Notes: a model not told the origin generated them from the sequence alone. DNA of 33,069 nucleotides from an uncultured Victivallales bacterium (GCA_934661375.1 CAKUJH010000036.1:1-33069); one strand, 5' to 3'; counted from the first letter of the stretch, positions 1 through 8,899 are shown. Program-made: numbers and translations.

Positions 1-13
1 TCTTTTTGTACAC
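1..13 (-). CDS. 5' end of a gene running off the left edge
   Basis: Only four codons are visible, starting with GTG at 13 and reading Met-Tyr-Lys-Lys. I infer a start here because a full Shine-Dalgarno (AAGGAGG on the minus strand, 19-25) lies five bases upstream, and a good sigma70-type promoter lies further upstream on the same strand. No function can be assigned. Confidence 0.4.
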
Positions 14-69
14 CGCAGCCTCCTTATATGCAGACAAAATCGGGAATGTCTCAATATTTCATTGCATAT

Positions 70-98
70 AATATACCTCATTCACAGATGATTTTCAA
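70..98 (-). promoter_or_regulatory. sigma70-type promoter for the left-edge gene
   Basis: On the minus strand a TTGAAA box (93-98) is followed after 17 bases by TATATT (70-75), about 60 bases ahead of the inferred GTG start at 13. The rest of 99-275 is AT-rich and I see no gene in it. Confidence 0.45.
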
Positions 99-275
99 GT
101 AGTATAACTAAATAAATAGTTGTTTAGCAGACACTACTTAGCAAGATCTTCACGATCATACTATACTATATATCATGTATCTAAAAAATCAACTCCATGT
201 AAAGTTTTGAGACAGTTATAAAATTCTGAATGAGCTTAGAATTTCGGAGACTCCCCTTTTGCATAATCGACTAAT

Positions 276-629
276 CTATTTGCCTATTTCTGTTTTAACG
301 ACCACCCCTGTAAAAAGATCGACATATACCAAAATTCCAACCCACGTAAAGAATATAACCTGTCCTGAAACAACTGTTGGGGAAATTCCAATAATACAAA
401 TATCATTTGCTGGTTCTTGTGGATAATATCCATGAGGTTCTATTTGCCACAAGTGGCGTTTTTGAAGAACAAATCCATAGGCATTATCTGAAAATATCAC
501 GTTCGGAGGAATGTCAAGAACAATAACAACTGTGCCCTGTATTTCTTTCGTGACTCGGACAGGGTATGAAAATTTCTTAATTTCCACACCGTCAACGAAT
601 AATGTATCTCTTAATATTTTCCAATTCAT
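276..629 (-). CDS. candidate immunity protein of the Rhs/TNT-like toxin
   Basis: A 117-residue protein with no signal peptide or membrane segment. It starts at ATG 629 and sits directly behind the Rhs toxin gene on the same strand. If the toxin frameshift is repaired, the toxin stop lies at 592-594, so the two genes overlap by 38 bases, as is common for toxin-immunity pairs. The sequence is rich in beta-strand-like stretches. Its end (a Trp-Val-Gly-Ile-Leu-Val-Tyr-Val-Asp core, then Thr-Gly-Val-Val-Val-Lys-Thr-Glu) resembles small immunity proteins that end with a 'vDp.TG.v....K' pattern. The immunity role rests on position and size; I cannot name an Imm family. Its last codons lie inside a 17-bp inverted repeat shared with 2262-2278. 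Confidence 0.6.
   Translation of the reverse strand: MNWKILRDTLFVDGVEIKKFSYPVRVTKEIQGTVVIVLDIPPNVIFSDNAYGFVLQKRHLWQIEPHGYYPQEPANDICIIGISPTVVSGQVIFFTWVGILVYVDLFTGVVVKTEIGK
277..293. repeat. left arm of 17-bp inverted repeat flanking the Rhs/immunity module
   Basis: TATTTGCCTATTTCTGT here is matched exactly, in inverted orientation, at 2262-2278. The arm covers the 3' end of the immunity gene (codons for Thr-Glu-Ile-Gly-Lys-stop). Confidence 0.55.
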
Positions 630-1961
630 TTAAAACCCCTGTACTTGGATCAATTGGCCTTGGATTGCTAAATTCTGCTCCTCGCTCTAATAAAAATAGT
701 TGTGTGCCTCCCCCGGGCTGGCCAAAGTTTTTTTCAACAATCCCCGACATAACGGAAACATTTTTAGGGTTTACATCAATGACGGAATCAGGGGGGGAAA
801 GGGAAGTGCCAATCTAGCTTGAACTTCTGCTGGAGTTTTTCCCACGACCTCTTCTCGCGGTGCAATAAATGCTCCCTCAGGACTATTTTTTGTACTATTG
901 AAAACGCGAACAAAACTTTCATTAGGATTTGCTTTCGCTTGAGCAACAAATGTCCCCGGCTTAAACGGAGGTTTGGAAAAACCTTTCCCCGCCAATGTTT
1001 CATTTGCTTTTGCTGCTTGCATAATTTTTCCAGGTCCAGTCACTGGGCATATGGCTTGCTCAAACATCTTGAAAAACGATGTTGCAGAAATTCCAAATGA
1101 GAAAAGCATAGTGCCTCCAAGCGTAGCAATCTCTGGATATGGAGTATCAGGAATTAATCCAACTTGTTCACAAATTATTCCAACAAACCCAAGTATCATA
1201 ACGACTCCAGACACAGTTGTTGCAATTTTTATAGTTGGAAGGAGCTTAACACCTAATTCAATAGAACGGAATATAGTGCTTAGTATGAAACCAAACATTT
1301 CCCCTGACGGGTCGATGCCGTTGACGGGATCGCAATGAGCATATGCATACTTATGTAGGCTTTGCGGGTCTTCGGAGTTCCCGTCGAACGGATCGAGCCT
1401 GTTGAATCTGCCATTATCTTGATCATAGTAACGTGCGCGGAGATATTCCATCTGGAGACCGGGATCGAACTGTTCGCCAGCGTACAGCAGGTCTGTGGCG
1501 CTCTGCTTTCCGTCAGTTACGCCAGGATTCCCTCCGAGCATCTTGCCGTAGGCGTCGTAAGCATAATTAGCCGTAACGCCTCCATCATCTCCAGCCAACT
1601 GGCGAGTACTACCATGACCATCATACAGCAAATAACTTATTACGCCATTAACGTTTTGACTTAGGACATCATCTCCAAGAATGTAGCTACGGACAACATT
1701 AGCTCCTAAGGTCGAGGTTTCTTCGAACACCTGCGCATAACCCGTGTGACCATCATCTAGTAAGAAATACCGATTTTGTGTAATTCCATTGATCGTCTGC
1801 AATGCTCTAGTACGAATACCATCTACATTGTACGCATAGCTGGAAGTGATGGTTACATCCTGCAGCCCTTCTTTCCGGGTAATGTTCGCCGATGCAAGAC
1901 GGTTGCGGAGGTCATAGCCATACTGACAGCTGAACTTTCCTGTGTTTACTTTACTTGTCAA
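592..1961 (-). pseudogene. orphan Rhs C-terminal fragment with TNT-like toxin domain, frameshifted
   Basis: As read, the frame runs 1961 to 771 (396 residues, TTG first codon). Residues about 1-215 are the end of an Rhs shell with YD-type repeats and the core signature around RARYYDQDNGRFNRLDPFDG and NGIDPSG. A hydrophobic segment follows (about 220-290), then a variable toxin tip with VRVFN, GAFIAPRE and RLALP. The frame then ends abruptly at a run of seven C (791-797 on the plus strand is G7). One extra C would continue the protein to a stop at 592 (456 residues) and add IVEKNFGQPGGGTQ. The R...G.F...LALP...FGQPGGGTQ order matches the TNT (tuberculosis necrotizing toxin, NAD+ glycohydrolase) fold family. 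The broken frame lacks the GGGTQ Gln thought to be needed for activity. No start signal and none of the large Rhs shell is present, so this is a displaced tip. The family match is by motif only. Confidence 0.7.
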
Positions 1962-2261
1962 AGAGCAGCTGACATTTCAGATATGCCAGTATAAGGTAAA
2001 ATACCTTTGCATAATGAAAAGTCAAGCAAAGAACAGGAGGAACTCACTGTTTTCTGCAAATAAAATTTTCGGATGGCTATTCCGCTATGATGCTGGTCGG
2101 AGCCAGACTCAGGCATATTTCCACGACAAAATGGGGCACTCGGCAGTACATGAATGCTTGCAAACTTTACGAAGGTGATGTAAGGTAATTGCGACAAATC
2201 ACGTTTGTCATCTGTAATCATTCAGAAACAAATGTGCGCAAAATTACGGACACTACCCAAT

Positions 2262-2278
2262 ACAGAAATAGGCAAATA
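2262..2278. repeat. right arm of 17-bp inverted repeat flanking the Rhs/immunity module
   Basis: Exact inverted copy of 277-293. On the plus strand it again reads Thr-Glu-Ile-Gly-Lys-stop, so it may be the remnant 3' end of a second immunity-like gene. The surrounding 1962-2391 is AT-rich and I see no convincing gene in it. Confidence 0.5.
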
Positions 2279-2328
2279 AAATTATTGATAGTAAAAAATA
2301 AATCTGATAAATAATATATACGGAAGTT

Positions 2329-2360
2329 GCGGTTGCCATCTGAATTTCAATGGTAACCGC
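2329..2360 (-). terminator. hairpin downstream of parC
   Basis: Two 11-base arms (2329-2339 and 2350-2360) pair with one mismatch around a 10-base loop, about 30 bases past the parC stop. No T run follows directly on the minus strand; T-rich DNA begins some 25 bases later. It is either a weak terminator or a transcript-stabilising hairpin. Confidence 0.4.
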
Positions 2361-2391
2361 GGTAAGACTTGATCCCCCTTGGATTTTTCTG

Positions 2392-4791
2392 TTAAAAACC
2401 TAATTCGGGCTGGGAGATACCCCAGTTCTCTTCCTCGGCTTCTTTTTCACTTTTTTCCGGAGCAGATACTTCCGGCGTTTCCGCGGAGTCCGCTTTCTTT
2501 CTGCGCTTCGGTTTTTCCGGTACCGATTCTTTGTCCGGGGCAGCGGAGGGCGTTTCCGGTTCGGGGGCTGATGCCGTTTCAGGGACATCAATCAGTTCCG
2601 GTTCCGGTGTGTCGCCGGCATTGTCAGTGTATTTCACAAAGGTTATCTTCTGCAGTTTGCGCGGGAAGAGCAGCGTTCCGCCGGCATGGGGTGAACGCAT
2701 GGGCAGTTCCATCAGATTGATCTGCTGAAGCTGACGCGCTTTGATCGGGGTGTCGATTTTACATTCGTAAATGGCATTCGCCCGCGGCGTGATGAGTTCC
2801 AGACGGCAATTCTCCGGACAGATGCGGTAATCCTTATCCTTGATGAACTTGTCAATGACCGTCCGTTTGCCGTAGACTTTTCCCGTGCGGGTATCCGTAT
2901 AGACAATTCCGAATACCGTGGTTTTGTCATATTTGCGGAAATCGTACAGTTTATCAATGAAAATCTTGTCCGGAATATCAATGATCTTATACCCGCCCTT
3001 GCGTTCGATGCAGAGCAGGTGGTCGTATTCGTTGCAGACAATGACGTCATCGCTCTTGACGTTGGTTCCGATGTAGCATCCGCCTTTGTCCCAGCCGACG
3101 CGGATATTGTTGAGCGCGATGGCGGCGGCGTCAATCTTATCGAATCCTTCGAGCCGGATTTCCGTGCGGCGCGGGAAATTTTCACCGTAACGCACAATCA
3201 GATCCTGCAGGCGGCTGATGGCATACTTCTTGAGCTGACGCAGATTCCTCTGTGCTTCCGCGAGCAGAGCGTTGAGTTCCGCCATGTCCTTGCGGTTCTG
3301 CTCAATGTCGAACAGCGAAATGCGCCGGATCGGAATCGCCAGCAGTTTTTCGATCTCGGAATCGGGAATGATTCCCTGTTCCAGCTGCTCAAGCCGTTTC
3401 TGCGTTTCCTTGTCGCTGGCGGCATATCCGCGCACCCGGACGCTCTCTTCCAGCTGTTCCACCAGCGGCTGCCATTCCTTGCGGAATTTTTCCAGACCGG
3501 TGCGGACTTCGGAACTGATTTTTTCCTGCGTCTTGCAAGTCTCAATGCGTTTGTAGATGCGTTCTTCAATGAAAATCTGCGCCAGGGTGCGGAACAGCAG
3601 TTTGTCCAGATATTTGCCGATCTCGATATTGAGTTCGGCGCGCAGATAGCCCAGCAGTTTTTCGGTGTTGCGGCGCAGAACGTCGGAAACCGACATTCGG
3701 ACCGGGCGGTTGTCGCAGATCACCATCATGTTCAGGGAGAGGCTGATGGAGCAGTCCGTATATTTGTAGAGTGCCTGAATGGCGCGCTGCGGGTCATATC
3801 CGCGCTGCGGGATGATTTCAATGCAGACTTCCTCTGCCGTGAGGTCATGAATGGAGGCAATTTTGATTTTGCTTTTGTTGATGGCGCGGTCGATGCTTTC
3901 CAGCAGTTTCTGCGTGTCGGTGAGTGCGGGAATCTCGCGGATAATCAGATTGCGGCCGTCGATGTCAATTCGCGCCCGCAGGGTGATTTTGCCGTTGCCG
4001 TCGTCATATTCCGAAGCATCCATGATGCCGCCCTGGAGAAAATCCGGGTAGAGCTGGAACGGCTCGTCGCGCAGAACCGCAATCTGGGCATTAAGCAGTT
4101 CGTTGAAGTTGTGCGGCATGATGTCCGTGCGGGTTCCCGGTGCCAGCCCGGATGCGCCCATCAGCAGAAGCGAGGGGATTTTGATGGGCAGGCGAACCGG
4201 TTCTTTGTTGCGGGAGTCGTAGGAATCAACCAGTTCGGTGATGTCGTCATTGAACAGCACTTCGCGTCCCAGCGGAGAAAGTCGCGCTTCGATGTAACGG
4301 GCTGCCGCCGCGCGGTCGCCGGTAACGATGCTGCCGAAGTTTCCCTGTTTGTCGATGAACAGTTCCTTGTTGGCGAGGTAGACCAGTGCGCCTTCAATCG
4401 AGGCGTCGCCGTGCGGGTGAAACTTCATGGTACCGCCCACAATGTTCGCCACTTTATGGAACGAACCGTCGTCGATCCGGTGCATTTCCCACAGAATACG
4501 CCGCTGAACCGGTTTCAGGCCGTCATCCACATCGGGAATTGCGCGGTCCTTGATGACGTATGACGCATATTCGATATAGTTGGTGTTCATCATCTGCCGG
4601 AGCTGCTCATTGGCTCCGGCGGACTGTTCCGCTACGGCAGTCTGATCTTCTTCCGTGTCGGTATCGTCTTCGGCGTCAGTGTCATCAGAGTTTTTCTGCA
4701 CATCGTCCGCAGAGCTGTTTTCTTCCGGGATCTGCGGCTTGACCGGCTGTTCTTCCGGCGGAATGGAATTGCTGTTTTTTTTCTTTGCCAT
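2392..4791 (-). CDS. parC: DNA topoisomerase IV subunit A
   Basis: The breakage-reunion subunit of a type IIA topoisomerase, 799 residues. After an acidic low-complexity leader (about 1-65) come the GyrA/ParC signatures: a conserved block around YASYVIKDRAIPDVDDGLKP, then HPHGDASIEG (HPHGD ending at D129), then AAAARYIEAR with the DNA-attacking Tyr at about 166. A coiled stretch around 400-500 leads into a C-terminal domain of the Bacteroidetes type. The last ~75 residues are a Pro/Glu/Lys tail. The position equivalent to E. coli GyrA Ser83 is Ala130 and that of Asp87 is Gly134, with Glu133 beside it. The gene starts two bases after the parE stop, so the two are one operon and presumably act as a heterotetramer in decatenation. 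Its first codons contain an intact run of eight A. GyrA identity is less likely given the pairing and C-terminal domain. Confidence 0.93.
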   Translation of the reverse strand: MAKKKNSNSIPPEEQPVKPQIPEENSSADDVQKNSDDTDAEDDTDTEEDQTAVAEQSAGANEQLRQMMNTNYIEYASYVIKDRAIPDVDDGLKPVQRRILWEMHRIDDGSFHKVANIVGGTMKFHPHGDASIEGALVYLANKELFIDKQGNFGSIVTGDRAAAARYIEARLSPLGREVLFNDDITELVDSYDSRNKEPVRLPIKIPSLLLMGASGLAPGTRTDIMPHNFNELLNAQIAVLRDEPFQLYPDFLQGGIMDASEYDDGNGKITLRARIDIDGRNLIIREIPALTDTQKLLESIDRAINKSKIKIASIHDLTAEEVCIEIIPQRGYDPQRAIQALYKYTDCSISLSLNMMVICDNRPVRMSVSDVLRRNTEKLLGYLRAELNIEIGKYLDKLLFRTLAQIFIEERIYKRIETCKTQEKISSEVRTGLEKFRKEWQPLVEQLEESVRVRGYAASDKETQKRLEQLEQGIIPDSEIEKLLAIPIRRISLFDIEQNRKDMAELNALLAEAQRNLRQLKKYAISRLQDLIVRYGENFPRRTEIRLEGFDKIDAAAIALNNIRVGWDKGGCYIGTNVKSDDVIVCNEYDHLLCIERKGGYKIIDIPDKIFIDKLYDFRKYDKTTVFGIVYTDTRTGKVYGKRTVIDKFIKDKDYRICPENCRLELITPRANAIYECKIDTPIKARQLQQINLMELPMRSPHAGGTLLFPRKLQKITFVKYTDNAGDTPEPELIDVPETASAPEPETPSAAPDKESVPEKPKRRKKADSAETPEVSAPEKSEKEAEEENWGISQPELGF

Positions 4792-4793
4792 GG

Positions 4794-6731
4794 TTACACC
4801 AGATTGTTTTGAATGAATTCCCAGCGTTCCGGCGTGTTGTCGCCCATGTAGAAGCGAAGCATTTCGTTGATGCCTTTGGTCTGGTCGATCGTAACCTGTT
4901 CCAGCCGGATATTTTCGTCAATGAACTGCCGGAATTCTTTCGGGGAGATTTCGCCCAGACCTTTGAACCGGGTGATTTCAGCATTTTTTCCGATGATCGC
5001 GGCTTTTTCGTCGCGTTCTTCTTCGGAATAGCAGTAATAGGTTTTTTCGTTCGGCTTCTCTTCCGGAGCCGCAGTCTTGTCCGCATCTTTTTTCTTCCGC
5101 GTCGGCAGTTTGCGCACGGCTTTTTTATCGTCCTTTTTGCCTTTCGGGCGCACCCGGAACAGCGGTGTTTCCAGAATGTAGAGGTGTCCCGTCTGAACCA
5201 GCCGTTCAAAATACGACAGGAAGAAGGTGATCAGCAGATTGCGGATATGCAGCCCGTCCACGTCGGCATCCGTTGCTATGACCACCTTGTTGTAGCGCAG
5301 ATTCTCAATATCTTCTTCAATGTCGAGCGTTCGCATGATGCAGAACAACTCTTCGACGGTGTAAATGGTTTCCAGTTTCTTACCGTAACAGTTGAACGGT
5401 TTGCCCTTGAGCGCGAATACAGCCTGCGTGTTGGGGTCGCGGCTCTGCACCATCGAACCGCCGGCGGAATCACCTTCCGTCAGGAAAATCATGGTTTCCG
5501 AGCCATGCCCCGAACGGTCGCCGAAATGGAACTTGCAGTCGCGCAGCTTGCTGTTGCGGACACTCAGTTTTTTTTCAAATTCCTTGCCCTTCTTGCGCAC
5601 AGCCTGAACTTCCTTGCGGACGTCTTCATTGCGTTTGATTTTTTCGAGCAGCAGGTTGGCTTCTTCCGTGTGACGGTACAGATAATCTTCCACGGCTTTC
5701 TTGACTGCCGGGACAATCCAGCTTTTCACATCCGTGCTGCCGAGTTTGTTTTTAGTCTGCGATTCAAAGACAGGTTCCTGCAGTTTGATGGCGATGGATC
5801 CGACGATTCCGCCGCGGAAATCCTTGGCGTCGTAGTCTTTGCCCGAATATTCGTTGACCGCCCGAAGCAGGGCTTCCTTGAATGCCGATTCATGCGTGCC
5901 TCCGTCGTTGGTGTATTGTCCGTTCACAAACGAGAAGTAGGTTTCGCCGAAATCCGCAATGTGCGTGAACGCAAATTCCAGGGTTTTGTCTTTGTAGTGA
6001 ATGATCTGATAGAGACTTTCCCCCTGAACCCGGTTTTCGATCAGGTCCTGCAGACCGTTCTTGGAATAGTAGCGCTGGTTATTGAAATAGAGCGACAGTC
6101 CGCTGTTGAGGTATGCGTACATCCACAGCCGGTGTTCGATGAATTCCTGCTTGATGACGATTTTCGGAAACAGCTTCGGATCGGGAGAAAAACGGATCTT
6201 CGTCCCATTGCGTTCCTCGGTGTCGCCGTCTTCTTCACGGACCAGTACGCCTGAATGAAATTCGGCTTCCTTGTATTTGCCGTCGCGGACGGTGCGCGCG
6301 CAGAAAAAACCGGAAAGCGCATTGACCGCTTTGGTGCCGACGCCGTTCAGTCCGACGGAAAACTGAAAGACGTCCGAATTGTATTTCGCCCCGGTATTGA
6401 TCTGCGAAACGCAGTCGACAAGTTTGCCCAGCGGAATGCCGCGTCCGTAGTCGCGCACGGTGATTTCAGTATCCTGTATGGCAATGTCGATTCGTCTGCC
6501 GAAGCCCATGATGTATTCGTCAATGCTGTTGTCAATGACTTCTTTCAGCATGACATAGATGGCGTCATCCTGATGATTTCCGTCGCCCATGCGTCCGACA
6601 TACATGCCGGGACGCTGACGGATATGTTCGAGAGAAGACAGTGTTTTGATTTTGTCTTCACTGTAAGCCGCCGCTTTGGCTGAAGCCTCAGCGGAGAGTT
6701 CCATTTCATTATTGTCCGTATTTTCTGTCAT
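4794..6731 (-). CDS. parE: DNA topoisomerase IV subunit B
   Basis: The ATPase subunit of topoisomerase IV, 645 residues from ATG 6731. The frame stays open upstream to a TTG at 6770, but the ATG begins a normal-looking acidic N-terminus and is preferred. The GHKL ATPase shows DNSIDEY, DYGRGIP, GLNGVGTKAVNALS and the transducer motif GGTHESAF. The TOPRIM domain shows EGDSAGGS (Glu about 419) and DADVDG (Asp 488/490/492) for Mg2+. RFKGLGEI lies near the end. Between TOPRIM and this motif is a Lys-rich insert (about 525-570) that looks disordered. Transcription probably starts from the promoter at 6801-6828; parC follows after two bases. A run of eight A within codons near 5568-5575 is intact. 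Confidence 0.93.
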   Translation of the reverse strand: MTENTDNNEMELSAEASAKAAAYSEDKIKTLSSLEHIRQRPGMYVGRMGDGNHQDDAIYVMLKEVIDNSIDEYIMGFGRRIDIAIQDTEITVRDYGRGIPLGKLVDCVSQINTGAKYNSDVFQFSVGLNGVGTKAVNALSGFFCARTVRDGKYKEAEFHSGVLVREEDGDTEERNGTKIRFSPDPKLFPKIVIKQEFIEHRLWMYAYLNSGLSLYFNNQRYYSKNGLQDLIENRVQGESLYQIIHYKDKTLEFAFTHIADFGETYFSFVNGQYTNDGGTHESAFKEALLRAVNEYSGKDYDAKDFRGGIVGSIAIKLQEPVFESQTKNKLGSTDVKSWIVPAVKKAVEDYLYRHTEEANLLLEKIKRNEDVRKEVQAVRKKGKEFEKKLSVRNSKLRDCKFHFGDRSGHGSETMIFLTEGDSAGGSMVQSRDPNTQAVFALKGKPFNCYGKKLETIYTVEELFCIMRTLDIEEDIENLRYNKVVIATDADVDGLHIRNLLITFFLSYFERLVQTGHLYILETPLFRVRPKGKKDDKKAVRKLPTRKKKDADKTAAPEEKPNEKTYYCYSEEERDEKAAIIGKNAEITRFKGLGEISPKEFRQFIDENIRLEQVTIDQTKGINEMLRFYMGDNTPERWEFIQNNLV

Positions 6732-6800
6732 ATCAGCAGTCTGTAAAAAAATTATTCTGTAACGAAGCAAACCTGTTCCGCGCAGCGGACAGAATATGAC

Positions 6801-6828
6801 AATATAACCTCTTTTCGGCAGGATTCAA
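6801..6828 (-). promoter_or_regulatory. promoter of parE-parC
   Basis: Minus-strand TTGAAT (6823-6828), 16-base spacer, TATATT (6801-6806), about 70 bases ahead of the parE ATG. The remaining intergenic DNA up to pgi (6829-7021) shows no gene. Confidence 0.5.
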
Positions 6829-7021
6829 GCAGAAAAACCGGAAATTTTTTCCGTGGGTTGAAAATCCGGTACAGACGGTATATTTTTGGGGAAAATTCAC
6901 AGACAGAGGACGGCAGGTTGTCGCTGTCGGGGTGAATTTTGATTCTGTCCGCGGTCAGATTACCGACTGGATTTCTGAAAAAAACATTTCCTGAATTCCG
7001 GTTTTCCGTTTTTATTCAGAC

Positions 7022-7066
7022 AAAAAACAACCGGCTTACGGTTTTTCCGCAGCCGGCTGTTTTTTC
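7022..7066. terminator. rho-independent terminator after pgi
   Basis: Ten-base arms 7027-7036 and 7051-7060 (one mismatch) form a GC-rich hairpin. On the minus strand it is followed by a run of six T; on the plus strand by another T run, so it could work in both directions. It lies about 20 bases beyond the pgi stop. Confidence 0.7.
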
Positions 7067-7083
7067 CGTTGGACTGTTGACGC

Positions 7084-8682
7084 TTATTTCGCCGCCACAG
7101 TGTAAACCCAGCCTTTATCCTTGTTCCATTCACGGCGGAGCGACACCGGCAGGGAACGGCGCGGACCGTTCAGCGCCAGTTTTGCCAGAATCCCTTCCAC
7201 TTCATATTCTTCGGCAATACCCAGTTTTGCCGCCAGTTCACCCGCAGTTCCGCTGAATGGCACGATTGCCGGCAGTTTCTTTTCCAGATCCGTCAGCAGC
7301 TGAATGATTCCCTTGCTCGCCAGTTTATATGCCTGAACGCCCGGCTGATGGAATGCATTGATATGAATCAGTTCCGCGTACGCCGCCACAGCCCGTTCAT
7401 ACAGAGCAATCAGCAGACCCAGATTGTACGGTGAAACTTTCGTCAGCTTCATTTCGATCACCTGGCGTTTCTTGGAACGCAGCGCGTTGGAAAGACCCGT
7501 CATGAAACCATGCAGATAATCACCCATTGCAACTCCGTCGGAAATCGGTGCGGACATCACATCTTCCAGCACTTCGATGAACGTCACGAAGAAATCATCG
7601 CGTCCGTCGTTCAGCTGCTGGATGAACGCATGGGCGTCCGTTCCGCCTTTGTTTCCGAACACGTTCAAGCCCTGATGCACCACTTTGCCGTCCAGATCTT
7701 TTTCCTTGCCCAGACTTTCCATGACCAGCTGCTGGAGATAGCGGGAGAGCAGAATCAGACGGTCGGAATACGGCACAATGACCATATTGCGGTCGCCTTT
7801 TCCGTTGCCCGCGATGTACCACATTGCCGCCAGCATGTATGCCGGATTGTGCGACAGATACTGATTGCGCGTGAGGTTGTCCATGTGGCAGGCGCCGCGC
7901 AGGAACGATTCAAAATCAATTCCCGCCAGAGCCGCCGGCAGATGTCCCACAATGCTCGTTTCGCTGGTGCGTCCGCCGATGGATTCCGCCATCTCGAACA
8001 CCCGGAGCCAGTTCGTCGAACGCGCTTCCTGATCCAGCTTGCTTTCACGCATCGTGACAGCCGCCGCGTGTTTGGCAAAATCCAGACCTTTCGCCTTGTA
8101 CTGTTCCTGACAGACGATCAGGTTGTTCCGCGTTTCCTGTGTGCCGCCCGATTTCGAAACGCTCACCACCAGGGTTGTTTCCAGATCGCAGACCGCCAGC
8201 GCGTCCGCCAGACCGGCGGTATCCGTGTTGTCCAGAAAATAAATTTTCAGATTGCCGCCGCGTTTTTCCGTGGAGTATTCATTCCAGTACGGACCGTTGA
8301 TCGCCATCTGAAGCAGCTGCGGACCCAGAGCGGAGCCGCCGATTCCGTTGATGATTGCCGATTCAAAGCGTTTGCCGGTGGAGCCGGTGATTTTGCCGGA
8401 ACGGATTCCCGCCGCAAATTCTTCCACTTCCGCGTAAACCGATGTGCCGGTGTAGACCGAGCGGTCGGTGAAGTGAGTTACTTTCCGGTGTTCATCGGGA
8501 TTCTTGATTTCCCCGCGTTCGATTTTCTGCATTTCCGCATGAACCGCCGGGAAACGTTCCGCCATCTTTTCTATGTCGGCGTCTTCGAAGTTCATTCCGG
8601 CGAAATTCACCTGAAAACCGCTTTCTCCGTCAATGAAAGTGTACTTGTGACAGCGGTTGATCCAATCGTTCGGCAAACCCAT
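7084..8682 (-). CDS. pgi: glucose-6-phosphate isomerase
   Basis: Interconverts glucose-6-phosphate and fructose-6-phosphate in glycolysis and gluconeogenesis. It has 532 residues, close to the usual length of the long PGI form. Family blocks in order are GIGGSALGPQ, VSVSKSGGTQET (phosphate-binding SIS fold), QQLVMESLGKEKD, GGTDAHAFIQQLNDG and, near the end, INAFHQPGVQAYK with the conserved Lys. The start is ATG 8682, preceded by AAGGAG. A promoter lies at 8721-8748. The neighbours on either side run in other transcription units, so it is monocistronic. Confidence 0.95.
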   Translation of the reverse strand: MGLPNDWINRCHKYTFIDGESGFQVNFAGMNFEDADIEKMAERFPAVHAEMQKIERGEIKNPDEHRKVTHFTDRSVYTGTSVYAEVEEFAAGIRSGKITGSTGKRFESAIINGIGGSALGPQLLQMAINGPYWNEYSTEKRGGNLKIYFLDNTDTAGLADALAVCDLETTLVVSVSKSGGTQETRNNLIVCQEQYKAKGLDFAKHAAAVTMRESKLDQEARSTNWLRVFEMAESIGGRTSETSIVGHLPAALAGIDFESFLRGACHMDNLTRNQYLSHNPAYMLAAMWYIAGNGKGDRNMVIVPYSDRLILLSRYLQQLVMESLGKEKDLDGKVVHQGLNVFGNKGGTDAHAFIQQLNDGRDDFFVTFIEVLEDVMSAPISDGVAMGDYLHGFMTGLSNALRSKKRQVIEMKLTKVSPYNLGLLIALYERAVAAYAELIHINAFHQPGVQAYKLASKGIIQLLTDLEKKLPAIVPFSGTAGELAAKLGIAEEYEVEGILAKLALNGPRRSLPVSLRREWNKDKGWVYTVAAK

Positions 8683-8720
8683 TTTTTCTTCTCCTTATTA
8701 ACAGATGAAATAGTGTCTGT

Positions 8721-8748
8721 AATATACTGCGTTTTTCCAAAATATCAA
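8721..8748 (-). promoter_or_regulatory. promoter of pgi
   Basis: Minus-strand TTGATA (8743-8748), 16-base spacer, TATATT (8721-8726), about 40 bases before the start codon. It shares the short pgi/glycosyltransferase intergenic region with a divergent promoter. Confidence 0.5.
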
Positions 8749-8834
8749 CAACGAAATCCGTAAAACTTGCAACAGCACCAGCCGGACGCATCTGGTGTCA
8801 ATCCCATTTTTTTCGGCTTTTATCATATTTTTGT

Positions 8835-8862
8835 TTGAAATACGTTGAAGCCGTGCTATTTT
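8835..8862 (+). promoter_or_regulatory. promoter of the glycosylation operon
   Basis: TTGAAA (8835-8840), 16-base spacer, TATTTT (8857-8862), 37 bases before the ATG at 8900. Confidence 0.45.
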
Positions 8863-8899
8863 AAGAAAATTTTCATTAATATAAGGGAACAGAAAAATA

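Noticed and set aside
1962..2261. Short frames on both strands upstream of the Rhs fragment, including a 33-codon plus-strand frame from about 2085
   Set aside because: No ribosome-binding site, no recognisable motif and no Rhs-type repeats; cannot be supported as genes or as an insertion sequence remnant.
3019..4563. Long plus-strand frame (514 codons) opposite parC
   Set aside because: It is a mirror of parC codons, with low-complexity Phe/Asp/Val-rich translation and no motif or start signal; parC itself has every catalytic block.
4785..6254. Long plus-strand frame (489 codons) opposite parE
   Set aside because: Antisense shadow of parE with Phe-rich composition and no recognisable domain.
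7510..8763. Plus-strand frame (417 codons) opposite pgi
   Set aside because: Antisense shadow; pgi is unmistakable on the other strand and has its own promoter and ribosome-binding site.
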